Below are positions 13,995 to 17,107 of a stretch of 17,107 nt of DNA, piece by piece (within the stretch, counting starts at the first letter, position 1; the number at the start of each line of letters is the position of its first letter). Below the pieces are notes generated by a model that made no database searches, was not told where the DNA came from, and saw only the letters and a program-made list of their open reading frames with translations. The translations under genes and the position numbers were made by a program. The DNA is from DASWHR01 sp036398095 (GTDB taxonomy: Bacteria > Actinomycetota > AC-67): positions 1 through 17,107 of the forward strand of contig DASWHR010000086.1 in NCBI GenBank assembly GCA_036398095.1. Reading direction: 5' to 3'.

Positions 13995-14524
13995 CCGCCA
14001 CGCGGCCGCCGAGGAGGGGACCCAGCCGTCCCCTCCTCGGCGCGCTCGCGCTCGCCCTCGCCGGCGCATGCACGACGGCGCCCAACGAGCCCCCGGCCCC
14101 GACCGCCGGTACGCAGACACCGCCTGCGACCGTGCAGCCCACTCGATCCGCGGATGCGGGCGATGCCCCGACCATCCGCACGACCCGGCAGAGCTACCGG
14201 CAGGACGAGACCATCGTCGTCCTGCTTCGAAATGCCACTGCCAATGATTGGTTCGCCGCGTCGGGCCGCACCTGGTGCACGATCCTCGAGGCCCAGCGCC
14301 TGCTCGACGGCGGACACCGCCCGGAGGGCGCGTGCGTCGAAGGCGCCCCGCCCGGGCTCGTCAAGATCCCGGCACGTTCGGAGCAGAACATCGAGCTGAC
14401 ACCCGGCGGCTCGAACGCACCGCTGCCGGCCGGCCGCTATCGGTTCGCGCTCGACGCGTCCGAAGGTTCCTCGACGCAACCCGTCGTGACGATCGCCTCA
14501 CCCGAGTTCACGATCCAGGCGTGA
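13991..14524 (+). CDS. putative lipoprotein with Ig-like domain
   Basis: A 177-residue protein starting at GTG 13991, which overlaps the previous stop codon in a GTGA tetranucleotide, the usual arrangement for translational coupling. A basic N-terminus leads into a hydrophobic stretch (LLGALALALAGAC) with a lipobox-like ending, so Cys27 may be lipidated. A Pro/Thr-rich linker follows (to about residue 55). The single beta-sandwich domain runs from TIRTTRQSYRQDETIVVLL to SPEFTIQA, with RNATANDW, ARSEQNIEL and PAGRYRFAL matching the pattern of bacterial Ig-like domains that end in a GxYRF strand. Two Cys residues (WCTIL and ACVEG) may pair. It probably works with the propeller protein at the cell surface; that is inferred only from the coupling. 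Confidence 0.82.
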   Translation: MTATRPPRRGPSRPLLGALALALAGACTTAPNEPPAPTAGTQTPPATVQPTRSADAGDAPTIRTTRQSYRQDETIVVLLRNATANDWFAASGRTWCTILEAQRLLDGGHRPEGACVEGAPPGLVKIPARSEQNIELTPGGSNAPLPAGRYRFALDASEGSSTQPVVTIASPEFTIQA

Positions 14525-14547
14525 GGCGAGTGAGTCGCGGCATGGGC

Positions 14548-14577
14548 CATACTGGCGGCGGCCGCCCAGTCGGAGGA
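14548..14577 (+). promoter_or_regulatory. -10 candidate and ribosome-binding site for the next gene
   Basis: CATACT (14548-14553) resembles TATACT, and GGAGGAG (14571-14577) lies 7 nt before the ATG at 14585. The gene can therefore be transcribed separately from the lipoprotein gene. Confidence 0.4.
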
Positions 14578-14584
14578 GCGTGCG

Positions 14585-15067
14585 ATGGGACTGTTCAAGA
14601 TGGTTCGGGACATGAAGAAGATGGCCAAGCAGGCCAAGACGATGCAAGGGCAGCAGCTCCGCGACGCCGGATACGAGCCCGGCGTCGGCGGAAGCATGCA
14701 GCAGCTCGGCGATCTGCTCGGCCAGGCCAACATCCAGCTCGAAGGCATCATGGGCTCCGAGGCCGATCGCGCGCGGCTCATGAGCGAAGGCGTCGACGGC
14801 GAAGCGTCAATCGTCGCGATGGGAACGCCGGCCCGCGGCGCCACCATGTTCAACCTTATGATCGACCTCGAGGTGCGCGTGCCCGGCCGTGACGCCTACC
14901 GCGTCGCCAACCAGTACCTGGTGCCGGCCAGCGCAACGCTCGGGATCGGCGTCACTCTGCCGGTGAAGGTCGACCCCAACGATCCCGCCAAGATCACCAT
15001 CGACTGGGACCGAGCCCCCCGCGCGCCCCGCCCCGGCGAAATCCGCCCCGTGGACCCGCTTGCCTAA
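14585..15067 (+). CDS. conserved actinobacterial-type cytosolic protein of unknown function
   Basis: A 160-residue protein with no signal peptide or membrane helix. Residues 1-60 are charged and predicted helical (MGLFKMVRDMKKMAKQAKTM, then QLGDLLGQAN), a likely coiled coil. Residues about 75-148 form a beta-type domain: GVDGEASIVAMGTPARGATM, NLMIDLEVRVPG, YLVPASATLGIGVTLPVKVDP and KITIDW. This second part resembles a domain common in uncharacterised actinobacterial proteins that end in VxVDPxDPxxxxIDW. The ribosome-binding site GGAGGAG settles the start. The function is unknown. Its last bases overlap the convergent antitoxin-like ORF by 4 nt. Confidence 0.82.
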   Translation: MGLFKMVRDMKKMAKQAKTMQGQQLRDAGYEPGVGGSMQQLGDLLGQANIQLEGIMGSEADRARLMSEGVDGEASIVAMGTPARGATMFNLMIDLEVRVPGRDAYRVANQYLVPASATLGIGVTLPVKVDPNDPAKITIDWDRAPRAPRPGEIRPVDPLA

Positions 15068-15306
15068 ACGCAGCGATCGAGGTCTTCCAACACCGACCGG
15101 ATCGACATCTTGCGGCCTTGGCGCGCATAGCGTTCGTCTCCGAGGTACCGATACGTTCGCAGATCACGCTCGTAGACGTCGAGCCTCCGAGCGAGTTCGG
15201 CTTCCTGCTCGGGCGAGAGAGGGATAGCCTCGCGCTCATCAGGCCCAAGGCTTTCCCGTCCCCGCTCGCCAAAAGAAGGAGATACGCCTCGGATCGCCGA
15301 AGTCAC
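15064..15306 (-). CDS. small antitoxin-like protein, orphan
   Basis: An 80-residue ORF from GTG 15306. Its middle and C-terminal part (AIPLSPEQEAELARRLDVYE, then GDERYARQG and MSIRSVLEDLD) resembles the layout of short addiction-module antitoxins with a helical LSPEE-type repeat, but no toxin gene is adjacent. Codon third positions are much less G/C-rich than in neighbouring genes, particularly in the first 30 codons, suggesting either recent acquisition or a wrong start. No good ribosome-binding site is seen. It may be a relic or a chance ORF. Confidence 0.45.
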   Translation of the reverse strand: MTSAIRGVSPSFGERGRESLGPDEREAIPLSPEQEAELARRLDVYERDLRTYRYLGDERYARQGRKMSIRSVLEDLDRCV

Positions 15307-15388
15307 ATGCAGGTTCTTGGGGACCAGGGGAGAACCGGACGCCGCGCAGGATCATCCTCTTCCACGCTGCTCGGCAAAGGGGGAAATC

Positions 15389-15871
15389 ATGAGGACATCG
15401 ACGATCGCACGGGGACTCGCGACGGCCGTCGCGATCGCGAGCCTGGCCTTTCCGGGCGTGTCCCAAGCAGCCACGCGGCAGTACTTCTACGGTCATTCGA
15501 ACGAACCATGTCCGTACGCCGGTCCCAACAATCCGTGCAACCACGAACTGAGCACCCCGCGGGGCAACGTTCAGTCGCACTGGTCGCATGTCGAGGTCAT
15601 TGTTTCCGGGTCCGTCCTGCGCATCGTGGTCGATGATCTCGGAGCGCTGGACGGGCAGTCGGTCTACGTGCGGGTCCGGCAATCCGGGTTCGAGTATGGG
15701 GGCTGCGTTCAGGTGCGAACGCTCAAGACGATCACTGGACTGGCGGCCGGAGGTGCGGCCATCGAAATCGGCCCCTGGGATCAGGGCACCGCGGTGTTCA
15801 ACGGTGATGTCATCGACCGCTGCAGTGCGCCCGCATCAGCCGGCATCCTCACCGTCGACGGCGTTTCCTGA
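15389..15871 (+). CDS. small secreted protein of unknown function
   Basis: A 160-residue exported protein. ATG 15389 is chosen because AAAGGGGG lies just upstream and the signal peptide then begins at residue 1 (MRTSTIARGLATAVAIASLA, likely cleaved after VSQA). The mature part starts ATRQYFYGHSNEPCPYAG and has four Cys residues (two in CPYAGPNNPC, then GGCVQV and DRCSA), a suitable number for two disulphides. Predicted strands such as VEVIVSGSVLRIVVDDLG suggest a small beta-sandwich. I recognise no family. The longer open frame upstream lacks a ribosome-binding site. Confidence 0.78.
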   Translation: MRTSTIARGLATAVAIASLAFPGVSQAATRQYFYGHSNEPCPYAGPNNPCNHELSTPRGNVQSHWSHVEVIVSGSVLRIVVDDLGALDGQSVYVRVRQSGFEYGGCVQVRTLKTITGLAAGGAAIEIGPWDQGTAVFNGDVIDRCSAPASAGILTVDGVS

Positions 15872-15912
15872 GGTCCCCGAAGCCGAGGGCCTCAAGCGAG
15901 GCTCGCGGCTGG

Positions 15913-15918
15913 TACGCT
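15913..15918 (+). promoter_or_regulatory. -10 box for the membrane protein gene
   Basis: TACGCT fits TANNNT and ends 8 nt before the ATG at 15927, again predicting a leaderless mRNA. Confidence 0.42.
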
Positions 15919-15926
15919 CGCCGGTC

Positions 15927-16433
15927 ATGCGAATCCGCAGTGCGGCGCTGCTCGCGTCGCGAATCGTCGCCATCTACATCGGGTTTCACGCGGTGATCTA
16001 CTCCGGCGAGTTTGCGCACGACCTCATCCGGCGCCGGTCGGTCGCCGTGCTCGCCCGCTCGTTTGCGCCGCTCACCGCGCTGCTTGCGCTGGCCGCGATC
16101 CTGTGGATCCTCGCGCCGCGCGTGGCCGCTGCTCTGCTCAGGGGTTCGGCCCCGGCGGACGCGAACGGCGAGCCGGATGCCGAGAGTGCGGGCGAGGGCC
16201 CGCTGCGCGCGCGGGACGCCGGTACCATCGCGTTCGCGGTCTCCGGGCTGTTCATCGCGGCGCAGGCCGCGCCGCTCTTGGCGGCAACCGTGCAGCGATT
16301 CGTCGGCGGGGTCTGGAACCGCGACGCCACCGGCGACGTGCTCGCGCTCGGAACGCGCGTGCTCATCGGCGTGCTCGTGTTCGTCAACGCGCGCGGCCTC
16401 ACGTCTGGGGTCCTTCGCTTCCGCGACTCCTGA
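15927..16433 (+). CDS. polytopic membrane protein of unknown function
   Basis: A 168-residue protein with about four hydrophobic segments: LLASRIVAIYIGFHAVIY (residues 8-25), LTALLALAAILWILAP (49-64), IAFAVSGLFIAAQAAPLLAA (101-120) and TRVLIGVLVFVNARGL (143-158). A charged, Asp/Glu-rich loop lies at about 73-98. The ATG at 15927 follows a -10 box directly and lies 55 nt past the previous stop; the upstream open frame is out of phase with the secreted-protein gene and is a shadow. I recognise no family. Confidence 0.75.
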   Translation: MRIRSAALLASRIVAIYIGFHAVIYSGEFAHDLIRRRSVAVLARSFAPLTALLALAAILWILAPRVAAALLRGSAPADANGEPDAESAGEGPLRARDAGTIAFAVSGLFIAAQAAPLLAATVQRFVGGVWNRDATGDVLALGTRVLIGVLVFVNARGLTSGVLRFRDS

Positions 16434-16461
16434 GTCGCTCTCACGAGACCCCCCTTCGGGA

Positions 16462-16797
16462 TCATTCGGCCGACTCGACAAGGGCGCGCGCAAGCACCTC
16501 GGCGGCCGCGGCGAACTGGCGAAATGCCTGCTCCTTCGATGGATGCGTCACCTTCGTTGGCGTTGCCTTCGTGCTGAGGGTGAGACAGGCGGCTGTGTAC
16601 TTGCGTTCAAGGACAAGTCTCTCACAGAGAATCTGATATCGCTTCGCGTAGGAGGCGCGCTTGAAAACGGGATCGACCTCGAAGTACGGCTCGACGTTTC
16701 GGACGGGCGCGTGGACCTCGTCGCAATCCTCGAGAAGAAAGACGTAGCCGAGGAAGGGCGCCGGGTGCGTGCCGAACCGCCCGTAGGGTCGCGGCCT
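16462..16797 (-). pseudogene. C-terminal fragment of an XhoI/PaeR7I-type type II restriction endonuclease
   Basis: A 111-residue frame, open from a TGA at 16800-16798 and with no usable start, contains FGTHPAPFLGYVFLLED, then APVRNVEPYFEVDPVF, KRASYAKRYQILCERLVLE and RKYTAACLTLS. These blocks, in this order, are characteristic of the C-terminal half of PaeR7I/XhoI-family enzymes. The N-terminal half, with the metal-binding active site, is absent, and unrelated sequence begins upstream. No partner methyltransferase is present. Third-position G/C bias is lower than in neighbours, consistent with acquired DNA. It is very probably a decayed relic, although an unusual start making a short protein cannot be excluded. 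Confidence 0.78.
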
Positions 16798-16867
16798 TCA
16801 TCAACTAGGCACGCAAGCCGCCCGCCTCCGCGTACAGTCTAGAACCGAAAAACGCGAGTTGTGCGAG

Positions 16868-17107
16868 TCAGTGGGCCAGCCGCGATGCCGCGCGTTGGGG
16901 AGGCACGGGCGACAGTTCATTGGCAACCGGAAGGGTGAATACGAACTTCGCTCCCTTGCGCACAGCAGCGAGCCGGATGGTTCCTCCGAGCGCTTCGACG
17001 AGCCGGCGCGTCAACGCAAGACCCAACCCGCTCGACGCCTGGCCGTGTCGCGCGCGCTCGTCCGATACCTGGAAGAAGGGATCGAAGATTCGCAACCGGG
17101 CCTTGGC
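16868..17107 (-). CDS. histidine kinase, C-terminal part (5' end beyond window)
   Basis: The frame enters from the right edge and ends at a TGA (16870-16868), giving 79 residues. It holds the end of a HATPase domain: RIFDPFFQVSDE (F box), then SSGLGLALTRRLVEALGG (G2 box) and KFVFTLPVAN (final strand), followed by a short tail. This is the ATP-binding end of a two-component sensor kinase. An apparent start at 17095 is a TTG inside the domain and is not the true start. It differs in sequence from the kinase at 3761-5044. Confidence 0.88.
   Translation of the reverse strand, partial: AKARLRIFDPFFQVSDERARHGQASSGLGLALTRRLVEALGGTIRLAAVRKGAKFVFTLPVANELSPVPPQRAASRLAH

Noticed and set aside
15998..16465. 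155-residue minus-strand frame whose ATG overlaps the stop of the restriction-enzyme fragment, suggesting coupling
   Set aside because: It is antisense to the membrane protein gene, has low-complexity composition and resembles no methyltransferase or controller protein.
16835..16840. TACAGT as a plus-strand promoter
   Set aside because: No plus-strand gene follows before the window edge, so there is nothing to support it.
1..17107. CRISPR array, insertion sequence or replication origin
   Set aside because: No regularly spaced repeats, transposase motifs, terminal inverted repeats or DnaA-box clusters were noticed; this was judged by eye only.

Overview
The window is high-G+C DNA (about two thirds G+C by eye) with a strong G/C bias at codon third positions. 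It looks like a member of the Actinomycetota, perhaps a deep-branching or uncultured one. Supporting signs are a LigC-type ligase beside a separate LigD-type polymerase, TANNNT -10 boxes directly before start codons, a tRNA with no encoded CCA, a bacterial INSIG-like protein and a DLW-39-like microprotein. The assignment is an inference; no rRNA or marker gene is present.

Layout. 1-1610 (minus): an INSIG-like membrane protein followed one base later by a GT1-type glycosyltransferase that runs off the left edge. 1784-3643 (plus): a secreted subtilisin-like protease, divergent from that operon across a possible operator palindrome. 3761-5044 (plus): a histidine kinase with a Pro/Ser-rich outer stalk. 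5082-7113: an ATP-dependent DNA ligase (plus) and a LigD-type polymerase/primase (minus), convergent, their two stop codons inside one 8-bp palindrome; these are end-joining-type repair genes, and no Ku is visible. 7197-7269: tRNA-Ala(UGC). 7367-9404: a secreted protein of unknown function, a trypsin-like protease, a two-helix membrane protein and a 49-residue membrane microprotein. 9506-10351 (minus): a SAM-dependent methyltransferase. 10546-10746: a cold-shock protein behind a structured leader that contains an intrinsic terminator. 10847-11200: a small Cys-containing protein that appears to start at CTG. 11457-14524: a secreted Asp-box propeller/DUF11 protein behind a roughly 180-nt structured leader, translationally coupled to a lipoprotein gene. 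14585-16433: a conserved cytosolic protein, an antitoxin-like ORF, a small secreted protein and a membrane protein. 16462-16797 (minus): a truncated XhoI/PaeR7I-type restriction enzyme. 16868-17107 (minus): the C-terminus of a second histidine kinase.

Much of the window encodes exported or envelope proteins (two proteases, two small secreted proteins, a propeller protein, a lipoprotein, several membrane proteins). No single large operon or defence island is present. The most interesting signals are the two structured 5' leaders, the INSIG-like/glycosyltransferase pair, the split ligase/polymerase pair, the CTG start and the restriction-enzyme relic.
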